A stretch of 64,000 nt of DNA from Hwanghaeella grinnelliae (GCF_004005845.1 NZ_SADE01000001.1:62001-126000), one strand, 5' to 3'. Positions 53,813-63,397 are shown, counted from the first letter of the stretch. Translations and numbers: made by a program. Notes: generated by a model not told the origin, from the letters alone.

Positions 53813-55405
53813 TCAGCCGAGAACGGCGCGTGTCACCTCGATGATGGTCGGTCCGTCGGCATCAAGTGCTCCGGCGCAAGCGCGTTCCAGCGATTGTATA
53901 TCGTCCGGCCGGGCATAGCCGCAGCCATAGGATTGCGCGAGCAGGCCGAAATCTGGATTGATCTGTTCCACCGCGACCGGTGTGAATTCCGCGTCGATCA
54001 TGCCCTGGCGGATTTCACCCAACGCGTTGTTGTTCCAAATGATGATCGGCAGCGGCAGTTTGTTTTCGACCGCGGTCGCCAATTCGTTATGCGTGAATTG
54101 GAATCCGTAATCGCCGGATAGCACCGCGACCGGCTTGCCGGGGCGGCCGAAACAGGCGCCGATTCCCGCCGGCAGGGCGTAGCCCAAGGTGCCGAACCCG
54201 ACCGGATGCAGCCAAAGTCCCGGCTCGCTTAGCGGAAAGACCTCGTTGCCGCTATAGGCGATGCGGGTCATGTCCGTGGCGATGGCCGTATCCTCCGGCA
54301 GCGCCCGGCGGATGGCATCCAGAACAGTACGGTGCCGGGCGCGGGCCTCGGTGTCGCGGCTACGAACTGCCTTGCGCAGGGCGACCAGATCGTGTTGCGG
54401 CGCTTTGCGGTTCCCGTCCATCAACAGGGAGGGCAGCGCTTCGTTGATCGCCGCGATGGTCTTGCGGGCGTCGGCACGGATCGGCAGGCCGGCGCCGTAG
54501 TCGTCGGCCAGTTCCGCCGGGTCCAGGTCGACGCGGATGATGAAGCCGGGCAGATCGATTTCGCCATCCCAGAAATCGGGCGAAGCGAATTCGGTGCCGA
54601 CGGCCAGCACCACATCCGCTTGGGCGGTGAGCGCGCGGACATCCGGGTCCGCGATCATCGAGCCGGCGAATAGGGGGTGGCCGTTGGAGACGACGCCCTT
54701 GCCGGCAATGGTGGTGATGACCGGGGCGCCGAGTGCTTCGGCAAGCGCCGTCACTTCCGCAGCGGCTCCGACCGCACCGCCGCCGACGATGACGACAGGC
54801 GATTTCGCCGTTGCCAAACGCTGCGCCGCGTCATCGACGGCATCCGGGTCAGGGGCGGCAGAGGCGGGCGCCGGTTTGGCGGTCCAGGTGCCGGGGACTT
54901 GTTCGCCGAAAACGTCGATTGGAATTTCAATATGGATCGGCCGGGGCCGAGCGGTCGCAAAATCGGCAAAGGCCTTGGCGACCAGGCCGGGTATGGCGTC
55001 CTGACCCGGGGCGGTCGCGCTCCAAGCGGTCACGGTTGCGGTGGCGGCGCGTTGATCCTTCATCTCGTGGAGGCGGCCGCGGGCCATGTTGATATCGTCC
55101 CGCGCCAAGACGCCGGAGAAAACCAGCATGGGCACGGAATCGGAATAGGCCTGCCCCATCGGGGTCATGGCGTTCATCACGCCGGGGCCGGTGATCAGGA
55201 AACAGACACCGGGCTTGCCGCTGACCCGGGCATAGCCGTCCGCCATGAAGGCCGCGCCTTGTTCGTGCCTGACCAGAACATGGCGCACTGGCGTTTGTGT
55301 CAAACCCCGATAGAGCTCGATCGTGTGGACACCCGGAATGCCGAAAATGGTATCGACGCCGTATTGTTCCAGCAGACGCACCAAGGCCTGGCCGACATTC
55401 TGCAT
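53813..55405 (-). CDS. Thiamine-diphosphate decarboxylase, AruI-like
   Basis: A 530-residue TPP enzyme from the ATG at 55405 (GGGGGTAAGGG upstream). Signatures include GVDTIFGIPGVHTIELYRGL and RHEQGAAFMADGYARVSG (with the catalytic Glu), then SGDYGFQFTHNELATAVENK at the Mg-TPP site. The N-terminal pattern matches 5-guanidino-2-oxopentanoate decarboxylase (AruI) of the arginine transaminase pathway. No arginine:pyruvate transaminase or guanidinobutyraldehyde genes are adjacent, so AruI function is only a hypothesis. It is 41 bp from the upstream methyltransferase gene. Confidence 0.78.
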   Translation of the reverse strand: MQNVGQALVRLLEQYGVDTIFGIPGVHTIELYRGLTQTPVRHVLVRHEQGAAFMADGYARVSGKPGVCFLITGPGVMNAMTPMGQAYSDSVPMLVFSGVLARDDINMARGRLHEMKDQRAATATVTAWSATAPGQDAIPGLVAKAFADFATARPRPIHIEIPIDVFGEQVPGTWTAKPAPASAAPDPDAVDDAAQRLATAKSPVVIVGGGAVGAAAEVTALAEALGAPVITTIAGKGVVSNGHPLFAGSMIADPDVRALTAQADVVLAVGTEFASPDFWDGEIDLPGFIIRVDLDPAELADDYGAGLPIRADARKTIAAINEALPSLLMDGNRKAPQHDLVALRKAVRSRDTEARARHRTVLDAIRRALPEDTAIATDMTRIAYSGNEVFPLSEPGLWLHPVGFGTLGYALPAGIGACFGRPGKPVAVLSGDYGFQFTHNELATAVENKLPLPIIIWNNNALGEIRQGMIDAEFTPVAVEQINPDFGLLAQSYGCGYARPDDIQSLERACAGALDADGPTIIEVTRAVLG

Positions 55406-55446
55406 ACCCTTACCCCCAATCAAAAATCACCGAAAAACGGTGTGAA

Positions 55447-56487
55447 TCAGTCTTCGGAACCGCCGCGCCGTCGGCGGCGTTCGCGGCGCTTCGGGCCGTC
55501 ACCGGCGTCACGCTTCGCGATTTCTTCCTCGTTCAAATAGGTCGAGGGACCCAGATGACGGACGACCTCCAGCGGGGTGGGAATGGCCTTTGGTTCATAG
55601 CCTTTCAGCGACTCGACGATGGCCGCCATCACTTCGCCGTCGGACCCGCAACAGCCCCCGATGATCCTTGCACCCGCGTCGCGGGCCAGTCTGGCATAGT
55701 CGGCCATCAGTTCCGGTGTCCCGGTATACTGAAACTCGCCGTTTTTGAATTCCGGCACGCCGCAATTCGCCTTGGCGACGATGATGGTTTCGGGGTCGGC
55801 GATCTTGCCGATCGCGGCGACGGAGACGACATTTTCCGTCGCGCCAAGGCCGCAATTGGCACCGATGGCGAGCGGATGGTTCGGTCGTGAGTGAATATGG
55901 GCATAAGCCTCTTCCGGCGTGACCCCCATCATGGTGCGACCGGCCGTGTCGAAGGTCATGGTCGCGACGACCTGCAGGCCCGATGTCTGCGCCCCTTCAA
56001 TCGCGGCATCGACTTCCTCGCGCGATGACATGGTCTCGACCCACAGGAAGTCCGCCCCGCCATCGGCCAGGCCGCGCGCCTGTTCTGCAAAGGCCGCGAC
56101 CGCTTCATCATGCGTCAGCGGGCCGTTCGGCACCAACAGTTCACCGGTGGGGCCCATCGATCCGCCGACGAAGACCGGCCGGTCCGCCTTGTCCGCGACC
56201 AAGCGGGCGATTTCGGCGGCGGCCTTGGCCAGTTCATAGGCGCGGTCCTGCGCATCGTGCAGCTTCAGGCGGTAGGCATTGCCGCCGAAGCTGTTCGTGA
56301 GGACGATGTCGCAGCCGGCATCGGCGAACTCCTGATGCACGCTGGCGACCCGTTCCGGATGCTCCACGTTCCAAAGTTCGGGCGGGTAACCGGTCTCCAG
56401 ACCCCGCTTGAACAGGCTGGTGCCCATCGCGCCGTCGGCAACCAGATAGCCGCGCTCGCCCAACAATTTCAGGAATGCGTCCGACAT
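55447..56487 (-). CDS. Homocysteine S-methyltransferase family (betaine/methylmethionine type)
   Basis: A 346-residue methyltransferase. The N-terminus (VADGAMGTSLFKRGLETGY) and Zn-binding Cys in GANCGLG and GGCCGSDGE define the homocysteine methyltransferase (Pfam S-methyl_trans) barrel. It transfers a methyl group from betaine, S-methylmethionine or a similar donor to homocysteine. The C-terminal ~20 residues are an unusual basic tail (KRRERRRRRGG), possibly an RNA- or anionic-surface-binding extension. It sits 43 bp from the metY gene in the same orientation, consistent with methionine synthesis. Confidence 0.88.
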   Translation of the reverse strand: MSDAFLKLLGERGYLVADGAMGTSLFKRGLETGYPPELWNVEHPERVASVHQEFADAGCDIVLTNSFGGNAYRLKLHDAQDRAYELAKAAAEIARLVADKADRPVFVGGSMGPTGELLVPNGPLTHDEAVAAFAEQARGLADGGADFLWVETMSSREEVDAAIEGAQTSGLQVVATMTFDTAGRTMMGVTPEEAYAHIHSRPNHPLAIGANCGLGATENVVSVAAIGKIADPETIIVAKANCGVPEFKNGEFQYTGTPELMADYARLARDAGARIIGGCCGSDGEVMAAIVESLKGYEPKAIPTPLEVVRHLGPSTYLNEEEIAKRDAGDGPKRRERRRRRGGSED

Positions 56488-56530
56488 CGATGCGATCCTT
56501 CTTCCACAGAGTGCTATAATACAGTTCGGT

Positions 56531-57817
56531 TCAGCCTGCTTTGGCGAGGGCCTGTTCCAGGTCCGCCAGGATATCCTCCGCCGTTTCCAAGCCGATGGAA
56601 AGGCGGATCACTTCCGGTCCCGCGCCGGCGGCGTCCAACTGTTCCGGGGACAGTTGGTTATGGGTGGTGGAAGCCGGGTGGATGATCAGCGATTTCGCGT
56701 CGCCGATATTGGCGAGGTGGCTGAACAACTCCACCGAATCCACCAAATTCACGCCCGCGCCGAAACCGCCCTTCAAGCCGAAGGTGAAGACCGCGCCGGC
56801 CCCTTTCGGCAGGTATTTCTGGGCAAGGGAATAGTACTTGCTCGATTTAAGGCCCGCATAACTGACCCAATCGACAGCGGGATGCGCTTCCAGAAATTCG
56901 GCCACTTTCAGTGCATTCTCGCTATGGCGCTCCATGCGCAGCGGCAGAGTCTCGATCCCCAACAGGGTAACCCAGGCGTTGAAGGGTTGCTGCGTGCTGC
57001 CCAGGTCGCGCAAGGCGACCGCATGGCCAAACATGGTATAGGCGAGGTTACCGAAGGTCTCATAGAAGGTCAGGCCGTGATATTCCGGCGCCGGTTGCGA
57101 CAGACTGGGAAACTTGTCATTGGCCGTCCAATCGAAGGTTCCTTTGTCGACCACCATGCCGCCGACCGAGGTGCCGTTGCCGGACAGGAACTTGGTCGTC
57201 GAATGCACGACGATATCCGCACCCCATTCGAAAGGCCGCAGAAGGAAGGGGGAGGCCAAGGTGTTGTCCACCACCAGCGGAATGCCCGCGTCATGCGCTA
57301 TGGTGGCGACGGCCTCAATATCCACCACGACGCCGCCCGGATTGGCCAGCCCTTCGCAGAAGATCGCCTTGGTCCGGGGCATCAGCGCGCGTTTGAAATT
57401 TTCCGGATCGTCCGGATCGACGAAGGTGGTCGACCAGTCGAACCGCTTGAAGGTGTGGGCCATCTGGTTGATTGACCCGCCATAGAGCTTGTTGGAGGCG
57501 ATGATGTGGTCGCCCGGCCCCATCAGCGGATAGAGCGCCAGGATCTGCGCCGCGTGTCCGGACGAAGTCGCCGTCCCGCCGATCCCGCCTTCCAGGGCTG
57601 CAATGCGCTCTTCCAGCACAGCCACGGTCGGATTGGTCAGGCGGGAATAGATGAAGCCCGGTTCCTGCAGATTGAACAGGGATGCCGCATGTTCCGCGTC
57701 GTCAAAAACATAGGAGGATGTCTGATAAATCGGTGTCGCCCGCGCGCCGGTCGCGGAATCCGGCGCCGCGCCAGCATGCAGCGCCAATGTGTCGAAACCC
57801 GGTTTCCGTTCCGTCAT
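56531..57817 (-). CDS. metY: O-acetylhomoserine sulfhydrylase (MetY)
   Basis: A 428-residue Cys/Met metabolism PLP enzyme from the ATG at 57817 (AGGGGACGACAGTC upstream). The PLP Lys is in [44 protein letters not shown] and [17 protein letters not shown] are typical of O-acetylhomoserine sulfhydrylase, which makes homocysteine from O-acetylhomoserine and sulfide. It heads the metY-methyltransferase series. The long in-frame extension to 58063 is not a credible start. Confidence 0.95.
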   Translation of the reverse strand: MTERKPGFDTLALHAGAAPDSATGARATPIYQTSSYVFDDAEHAASLFNLQEPGFIYSRLTNPTVAVLEERIAALEGGIGGTATSSGHAAQILALYPLMGPGDHIIASNKLYGGSINQMAHTFKRFDWSTTFVDPDDPENFKRALMPRTKAIFCEGLANPGGVVVDIEAVATIAHDAGIPLVVDNTLASPFLLRPFEWGADIVVHSTTKFLSGNGTSVGGMVVDKGTFDWTANDKFPSLSQPAPEYHGLTFYETFGNLAYTMFGHAVALRDLGSTQQPFNAWVTLLGIETLPLRMERHSENALKVAEFLEAHPAVDWVSYAGLKSSKYYSLAQKYLPKGAGAVFTFGLKGGFGAGVNLVDSVELFSHLANIGDAKSLIIHPASTTHNQLSPEQLDAAGAGPEVIRLSIGLETAEDILADLEQALAKAG

Positions 57818-57867
57818 GACTGTCGTCCCCTCCCCATTCGTGTTCGGTTTCTGCCGGAATAGATGAA

Positions 57868-57892
57868 ATCCGGCGGTCCGTAACGCCCGGAT
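57868..57892. promoter_or_regulatory. Inverted repeat upstream of metY
   Basis: ATCCGG and CCGGAT with a 13-bp centre, 51-75 bp upstream of metY on the minus strand. Possibly an operator or leader hairpin; it does not match a known SAM riboswitch. Confidence 0.35.
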
Positions 57893-58050
57893 GTAGCGGA
57901 TTTGGGGGGCATGTGCCAAGTGAAGTCGGTCGCAATCGTGGAAGGTCAGGTGACCCGGCGTCCGGTTGTACCCGGTGCGCGCGGCCTTATATAGGAAGGG
58001 GACAGGGTTGGACCTTTGGTGAACGGAACCGAAAAGCCGGGAAATCGACA

Positions 58051-58521
58051 ATGGTGGACGCACTTTATAACGACCGCATTCTGGACTTGGCCGCTGGGTT
58101 GGTGAAACAGGACCGGCTGGATGATCCCGATGCCAGCGTCACCGTCACCAGCGCGCTCTGCGGCAGCCGGGTGAAGGTCGATCTCAAAATGAAGGACGGC
58201 GTCATCACCGATTTTGGACAAGACGTCCGTGCCTGTGCGCTCGGCCAATCCTCCGCTGCGTTGATGAAGCAAATCGTTGTCGGCCAGACGCCGGACCGGG
58301 TCGCCCAGGCCGCCCGCGAAATGCGCGCGATGCTGAAGGAAGAAGGCGATCCGCCCTCGGGGCCCTGGTCCGTCTACGAAGTTCTCATCCCCGCGCGCGA
58401 CCACCGCTCCCGCCATGCTTCCATCCTGCTGCCCTTCGACGGGGTAGAAAAAGCCATCGCGGAAATCCGCAAGGCTGACGCGGCAAAAGCAGGTGAGGGC
58501 GCCAACGCGCAATCGGCGTAA
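58051..58521 (+). CDS. NifU/IscU-like iron-sulfur scaffold protein
   Basis: A 156-residue protein from ATG 58051 behind GGGAAATCG. The NifU N-terminal fold is recognisable, with Cys in [13 protein letters not shown] and [19 protein letters not shown], two of the three scaffold cysteines. The third, near residue 105 in IscU, is not evident, so its cluster chemistry may differ. It is co-transcribed with yidD, whose start overlaps its stop (TAATG). Confidence 0.85.
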   Translation: MVDALYNDRILDLAAGLVKQDRLDDPDASVTVTSALCGSRVKVDLKMKDGVITDFGQDVRACALGQSSAALMKQIVVGQTPDRVAQAAREMRAMLKEEGDPPSGPWSVYEVLIPARDHRSRHASILLPFDGVEKAIAEIRKADAAKAGEGANAQSA

Positions 58522-58772
58522 TGGCCGCCCCGAAGGAGAGGTCCAGCGCAGCGCGTCTTGCGATCTGGCTCGTCCTTCTCCCCATTAAATTCTACCGTTA
58601 CGTCATCTCGCCCCTGCTTGGTCCCAGATGCCGTTTTTTGCCGACCTGTTCCGAATACGCGGTTGAAGCAATTACCAAGCATGGGCCGATAAAGGGCGGG
58701 GCCTTGGCGGTGCGGCGGATAATAAGGTGTCACCCTTGGGGCGGCAGCGGTCACGACCCGGTGCCGGACTAG
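58521..58772 (+). CDS. yidD: Membrane protein insertion efficiency factor YidD
   Basis: An 83-residue YidD protein: an N-terminal hydrophobic helix, then [21 protein letters not shown] and [18 protein letters not shown], all family-defining. It assists YidC in inserting inner-membrane proteins. Translation is coupled to the preceding gene by TAATG. Confidence 0.95.
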   Translation: MAAPKERSSAARLAIWLVLLPIKFYRYVISPLLGPRCRFLPTCSEYAVEAITKHGPIKGGALAVRRIIRCHPWGGSGHDPVPD

Positions 58773-58815
58773 AGAGATACATGTAACCTTAGTTGCTAAG
58801 TGGGGAAGGCGATTT

Positions 58816-59673
58816 TTAGATTAGGGCTTTGAGATCGTACGCAATGCTTCCAAGAACGGACACTATGATTGTCCACCAAAACCCTCGATGAAATACGATA
58901 TTTGAGTTGTTTTTCTCCAATTCAAGAGTGGGAAAAATCCACCTCGCATATTCAAACATCACTCTGTGGATCCAAAGTGTCAAAAGCATCAAATAGAAAT
59001 ACGCTGCAGAGGTTAGAAAAACGCTCGATTCTGCAAAGAGTTTCTCTATGAGCGGCGACGAGTGCCTACAAAAATAAAATCCTAGGGGAAACCCGATTAC
59101 AGCTAAACCTATGTCGTAAGCTGCGCCAATATGGATCAAACGGCGTCTAGTTCTACGGAGGTCGACTATATCCATGACTGCCGAATGTATAGTTGCTACC
59201 CAAGAATCCCTATCGCCGGTGATACGGAGCCCGCTAACATTCCCTGTTGGGCTAGATATTGAGTTTCTAAAATCAAGAAGTGGTGGTTTTGAGAAATCTA
59301 AGGTCAGTTCAAATCCATTGTTAGGGTCTATTCGTGCCACGCCGTTGTAAGCCGTTTTGTTGGTCATGTAGACCATTGAGATTTCATCGGGGAGACTTTC
59401 AGAGTAGAACAGTGCTTCATTATCACCAAAGAAACTGGAGCCGTCGGATCCGTTAATTGTTACCGTCACACGAAACGCTGATTCTTTGATTTTCTGCTTT
59501 CGCTCCTCAAATTCAGCACTCGGTTCATTTTCTTGCGGAAGCAGTTCGCTAATTTCCAAGTCACCTTGTTCCAACACAGACTTTTCAAGACGGCGAAAAA
59601 TCTTCGCAACGTCCTCTATGGAGAGCTTTGCACAAGAAATCGGGGTCGTCTTTGAAGGAAAAACGCGTGCCAT
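58816..59673 (-). CDS. Orphan membrane protein, AT-rich
   Basis: A 285-residue protein of no recognised family. The N-terminal ~150 residues are polar and soluble (ESAFRVTVTINGSDGSSFFG). The C-terminal half has about three hydrophobic segments (IGAAYDIGLAVIGFPLGFYF, SVFLTSAAYFYLMLLTLWIH, WWTIIVSVLGSIAYDL). Base composition is visibly more AT-rich than the neighbours, suggesting recent acquisition. No partner gene is present. Confidence 0.65.
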   Translation of the reverse strand: MARVFPSKTTPISCAKLSIEDVAKIFRRLEKSVLEQGDLEISELLPQENEPSAEFEERKQKIKESAFRVTVTINGSDGSSFFGDNEALFYSESLPDEISMVYMTNKTAYNGVARIDPNNGFELTLDFSKPPLLDFRNSISSPTGNVSGLRITGDRDSWVATIHSAVMDIVDLRRTRRRLIHIGAAYDIGLAVIGFPLGFYFCRHSSPLIEKLFAESSVFLTSAAYFYLMLLTLWIHRVMFEYARWIFPTLELEKNNSNIVFHRGFWWTIIVSVLGSIAYDLKALI

Positions 59674-59834
59674 AAGCCTGAACTTTGAAGATGGACTTTA
59701 ACGAAATATCCCATGATTCTATTTAACCGACTACTCTTCTGATCAACTGTACTTTGAAGTTAATGGAGTTGGCAGAACACATTTTTTGGTTCTTGGGATC
59801 TAACAGCCCATGCGTTGCGAACGTTTTTTTGCGC

Positions 59835-60060
59835 TTATCCCCTATTCAAATCCTAATCATACGCATACTCAAAATCCTCGACCTGTTCGATGGCGATTTC
59901 CAGGGCCGGGTCGGCGTAGAGCATGAGGTGGGTGCGGATGCCGCTTTTGCTGCCGCCGAAATCTCCGCGAACCAATCGTAGATTTTTGAGATCGTTGCCG
60001 TCTTGCTCGTGATGGTCACGCCGCGTGGGGGGGTGATATGGGCCGTGCCCTCGGAGAAAA
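59835..60060 (-). pseudogene. Broken 3' fragment of a DUF547 gene
   Basis: This segment aligns with the 3' end of the intact DUF547 gene (61651-61880), including the stop codon position (TAA here, TAG there). It carries a 1-bp deletion near 59963, and a premature TAG replaces the Trp codon near the C-terminus. No start or upstream part remains. It lies in direct orientation to the intact copy, with the TRAP binding-protein gene between them. Confidence 0.85.
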
Positions 60061-60077
60061 GCATATTTAATTGAAGG

Positions 60078-60389
60078 TTACGAATTGGATAATAAGGAAT
60101 GGATTATTTTCGGGTGTAACCGGGTCTTCGTGATCTCGTCCAATGCCGCAGTATCGAAGGCTCTTGGCTGCGGCAAGCCCACTGACAAAAAGACCGCCAC
60201 ACCCGGCTTAACCGGAAGCCGGCTCAGACCGCAATAGCGCATCCGTCGGACCGGGCGATCGTTGAATGCCTTGCATCGGGCCTGGCGGACTGTGAGGGTT
60301 TCGTAAGGTGCAGTCGCAAGACTCCACCAAAAGGGACAGCGTTCCCCACTCAATATCGCCATGGCAAAGAGCACCGCCGTGGCACTCAT
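60078..60389 (-). CDS. Doubtful small hypothetical protein
   Basis: A 103-residue frame with a hydrophobic N-terminus (MSATAVLFAMAILSG) and scattered Cys and Arg. It has no recognised family. It sits in a rearranged stretch divergent from the TRAP binding-protein gene, so it may be non-coding or a remnant. Confidence 0.25.
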   Translation of the reverse strand: MSATAVLFAMAILSGERCPFWWSLATAPYETLTVRQARCKAFNDRPVRRMRYCGLSRLPVKPGVAVFLSVGLPQPRAFDTAALDEITKTRLHPKIIHSLLSNS

Positions 60390-60444
60390 TAAAAATTACC
60401 GGTTTCCGCAATAGCGGGGCCGGCCCGGAAAGGGGAGGTTACGG

Positions 60445-61497
60445 ATGAAACTATCCAATCTTGTGAAAACGGCGGCCATGGCCGGGATCGTCGGCGCGGT
60501 GACGCTGACGACGGCGGCCGATCCGGTCGAGGCCAAGACCCGATGGAAAATGCATGCGGCCTACGCGTCGACGGTTGCCGTCATCGGTCAGCCGTCGCGG
60601 CGTGTCGCTGCGGCTGTCGACGCCATGTCCGACGGCGACTTCGCGATCAAGGTTGAAGAGCCGGGCGCGCTTGTCGGCGGCTTTGCCTATTTCGACCCAG
60701 TATCGCAGGGCGCCTTCCAAGCGGCCTGGGGCACCTCCGGCGCGAACCAGGGTAAGAATTCCGCTTTCTCATTCCTCTCGTCCTGGCCCTTCGGCCCGGC
60801 CGCGCCAGAATTCGTGGCGTGGTTCAAGTATGGCGGCGGCCTGCAATTGGCCGAGGAGCTCTACGCCCGCGACAATATCAAGTTCGTGCTCTGCGGCATG
60901 ATTCCTCCGGAAACTTCCGGCTGGTTCCGTGAAGAGATCACCAGTCTCGATCAATTGAAGGGCCTGAAAATGCGCTTCTTCGGCGTCGGCGCCAAGGTCA
61001 TGCAGAGGTTCGGCGTTTCCACGCAGCAACTCGCGGCGGCGGATATCTATCCGGCGCTGGAACGCGGTACGATCGACGCGACCGAGTTCTCCATGCCGGC
61101 GATCGACATTACGCTGGGTCTGAACCAGATCGCCAAGCATAACTACTATCCGGGTTGGCACCAGCAATCGACGTCGAACGAATTGCTGGTCAACATGGAC
61201 GCTTGGAACGATTTGACGGACGCACAACGGGCGATGCTGAACACGTCCTGCGATGCGCAGATTGCTGAGATGATCGCCGAAGGCGAAGCGGTGCAGTTCC
61301 AGGCGATGAAGGACAACGTCGCAGCTGGCGTGACCCTTCACCGTTGGCCACAGGAAGTCTTGGATCAATTCAAAGCGGCCTGGGAAGACGTCCTGGCCGA
61401 GGAACTGGCGGCGAACCCCGACTCAAAGAAGATCTGGGAATCGATCTCCACGTTCCGCGAGAACTTTAAGATTTGGAAGGACATGGGCTACCTCTAA
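60445..61497 (+). CDS. Orphan TRAP transporter substrate-binding protein (DctP family)
   Basis: A 350-residue binding protein with a signal peptide (KTAAMAGIVGAVTLTTAADP) and a strong GGGGAGG site. DctP-family features include KGLKMRFFGVGAKVMQRFGV and ERGTIDATEFSMPAIDITLG, in the ligand region. It is not closely similar to the DctP at 24634. No dctQ/dctM genes are adjacent, so it must use permeases encoded elsewhere or be a remnant of a lost operon. Confidence 0.9.
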   Translation: MKLSNLVKTAAMAGIVGAVTLTTAADPVEAKTRWKMHAAYASTVAVIGQPSRRVAAAVDAMSDGDFAIKVEEPGALVGGFAYFDPVSQGAFQAAWGTSGANQGKNSAFSFLSSWPFGPAAPEFVAWFKYGGGLQLAEELYARDNIKFVLCGMIPPETSGWFREEITSLDQLKGLKMRFFGVGAKVMQRFGVSTQQLAAADIYPALERGTIDATEFSMPAIDITLGLNQIAKHNYYPGWHQQSTSNELLVNMDAWNDLTDAQRAMLNTSCDAQIAEMIAEGEAVQFQAMKDNVAAGVTLHRWPQEVLDQFKAAWEDVLAEELAANPDSKKIWESISTFRENFKIWKDMGYL

Positions 61498-61650
61498 GTG
61501 AGGCATGGCGCGGCGGCGAAGCGGAGTCTGTTTTGCCGCCGTGTGCCCTTACTTGCCGTTGAACCGGCATCGTGTGCGCATGGGTGCCTGACGGACGGCG
61601 CTCGGAAGCGGCCCCGATATCCCGTTTCATTCCGTACGATCGGAAAATGC

Positions 61651-62511
61651 CTACTTCCCGTTCAGGGACCAATCATAGGCGTAGTCGAAATCCTCGACTT
61701 GGGCGATGGCCTTGGCCAGGGCCGGGTCGGCGTAGAGCATGAGGTGGGTGCGGATGCCGCTTTCGCTGCCGCCGAAGTCTTCTGAGAACCAATCGTAGAT
61801 TTTTGAGATTGTCGCGGTCTTGCCCGTGATGGTCACGCCGCGCGGATGGTTGACATAGGCGCGGGCGGCTTCGGTTTTGATCTCGTCCAGCGTGTCGGCT
61901 GTGACCGCGACCGGCAGCAGGTTGGGGCAACCGATGGAGGCGCAGTTGACCACGTAATGGGTGCGCGGGTCCTGCCAGATCGGGCGCAGGATACGGTGTT
62001 CGATATCGTCCAGCGACACACCGTGGTCTTCTATTTCCACCAGATCTTTGCCCCAGGGGCCGTTCGAAAACAGGCCGGAAATATCGATATCGCGGATGCT
62101 TTTGACCGGGTAATGGTCCAGCACCACATCCAGGGTCAGCGCGTTGTACAGGTTGACCCAATAGGCTTCCTGCTCGGCCCTCGGATAGGCGGTGATCCGA
62201 AGCCCCGCCAACCGCGCGATATAGGCTTTCAGGATCGCGCGGTCCTGTTCCGTGACCTTGTCATAGGCGACGCGGTTGACGCCGCTCTGATCGGGATAAA
62301 CATATTTGCCGAGGAATTGGTCCCAGGCGCCATGCTCTATCCTGGCTGTGGCGGCCTCGTCATGCGCTAACCAGATGTCCCACAGATCGGCGCTTTTCGC
62401 AGCGGCGGGATTTAGGCCGGGGAGCAGGAGAGGAAGGGCGAGCGCAAGCGCGGCGATGGTCTGTCGCCGTGTTCGCCCCGTATTCCATATCGATCCAACC
62501 ACCGCACCCAT
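61651..62511 (-). CDS. DUF547 domain protein, exported
   Basis: A 286-residue protein with a twin-Arg-like signal peptide (RTRRQTIAALALALPLLL). The DUF547 domain includes EQEAYWVNLYNALTLDVVLDHYP, HYVVNCASIGCPNL with two Cys, and RAYVNHPRGVTITG. The domain is papain-like in fold but of unknown function. A dead copy of its 3' end lies 1.8 kb away at 59835-60060. Confidence 0.9.
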   Translation of the reverse strand: MGAVVGSIWNTGRTRRQTIAALALALPLLLPGLNPAAAKSADLWDIWLAHDEAATARIEHGAWDQFLGKYVYPDQSGVNRVAYDKVTEQDRAILKAYIARLAGLRITAYPRAEQEAYWVNLYNALTLDVVLDHYPVKSIRDIDISGLFSNGPWGKDLVEIEDHGVSLDDIEHRILRPIWQDPRTHYVVNCASIGCPNLLPVAVTADTLDEIKTEAARAYVNHPRGVTITGKTATISKIYDWFSEDFGGSESGIRTHLMLYADPALAKAIAQVEDFDYAYDWSLNGK

Positions 62512-62671
62512 CCTTCACGCGTTTCCATACAGGATATGGGCAGGATATACGAGCACTGGCGGGTTTTCCCCATAGTGTCCTCGGACACAATGCGATCATG
62601 ATTGCGTGACCGCTGGGGCGAATGCCCGCACCCCCCTTGCGGAACCACTTAAAACTGCATAGTCCGGGGGT

Positions 62672-63397
62672 ATGCTTCGTCCCGTCGCCACCGGGGAACC
62701 GGCCCTGCGCCTGCAGGTCGTGATCCCGACCTTGAATGCCGCGACGACTTTGTCGGCGGCGGTGGCGGCCCTGCGGGCGGGCAAGACGGGGATGACGGTC
62801 GATATCCTGATATGCGATGGCGGGTCAGTCGATGCCACGACGAAGGCTGCAGAGGCATTGGGTCTGCGCGTTGTTCGGTCGGAAAAGGGGCGCGGCCGAC
62901 AACTCCGGGCGGGGGCCAAAGCGGCTTTGCTGGATGGTGATCCTGATTTGCTTCTGTTTCTTCATGCGGACAGCACGTTGCAGCCGGGGTGGGAGGAAGC
63001 GGTGGTGGGATTTGCCGCCCGCGCGGATCGGGACGAAAAGGCGTGCTATTTTCAATTCGCGCTCGACGATGCGGCGCCGGCGGCACGGCGCTTGGAGCGT
63101 CTCGTGGCTTGGCGTTGCCGCACCTTCGGTTTGCCCTATGGGGATCAGGGGCTGCTGCTGACACCGGCCCTTTACCGCAAGCTGGGCGGTTTCAATTCTC
63201 TGCCGCTGATGGAAGATGTCGAGATCGTCCAACGCATCGGTAGGGACAATATGTTTCCCTTGACGGCTTCGCTCGAAACCTCAGCCCAGCGTTACAGGCA
63301 GTCCGGCTATCTGCGGCGGTCGCTACGGAACCTAATTTGCCTGTCGCTGTATTTCCTGGGCGTCCCGCCGCATGTTCTGGCACGGCTGTATGGGTAA
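62672..63397 (+). CDS. Family 2 glycosyltransferase, rSAM/selenodomain-associated type (TIGR04283)
   Basis: A 241-residue GT-A fold transferase. Key motifs are QVVIPTLNAATTL, ICDGGSVDAT and LLFLHADSTLQPGW (the DxD-like HAD), then GLPYGDQGLLL and LMEDVEIVQRI. This pattern matches the TIGR04283 transferases. The next gene encodes the TIGR04282 type partner and overlaps by 8 bp. Such pairs occur next to radical SAM or arsenosugar genes; none is visible before the window ends. Confidence 0.85.
   Translation: MLRPVATGEPALRLQVVIPTLNAATTLSAAVAALRAGKTGMTVDILICDGGSVDATTKAAEALGLRVVRSEKGRGRQLRAGAKAALLDGDPDLLLFLHADSTLQPGWEEAVVGFAARADRDEKACYFQFALDDAAPAARRLERLVAWRCRTFGLPYGDQGLLLTPALYRKLGGFNSLPLMEDVEIVQRIGRDNMFPLTASLETSAQRYRQSGYLRRSLRNLICLSLYFLGVPPHVLARLYG

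Larger units (their letters stand above)
59674..60444. other. Disturbed region, 771 bp, between orphan gene and TRAP binding protein
   Basis: It contains AT-rich sequence, a broken DUF547 fragment (59835-60060) and a doubtful small frame on the minus strand (60078-60389). A short inverted repeat CCGGCTT/AAGCCGG is at 60203-60222. No intact, recognisable gene is present. Confidence 0.6.

Noticed and set aside
57818-58050. SAM-II riboswitch upstream of metY
   Set aside because: The alphaproteobacterial SAM-II conserved core (such as GCTAAA with its pseudoknot partner) is not present. Only a simple inverted repeat remains.
60078-60389. Minus-strand frame as a confident exported protein
   Set aside because: The hydrophobic N-terminus is suggestive but the rest is unlike a folded protein, and it lies in rearranged DNA. 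It is listed only with low confidence.
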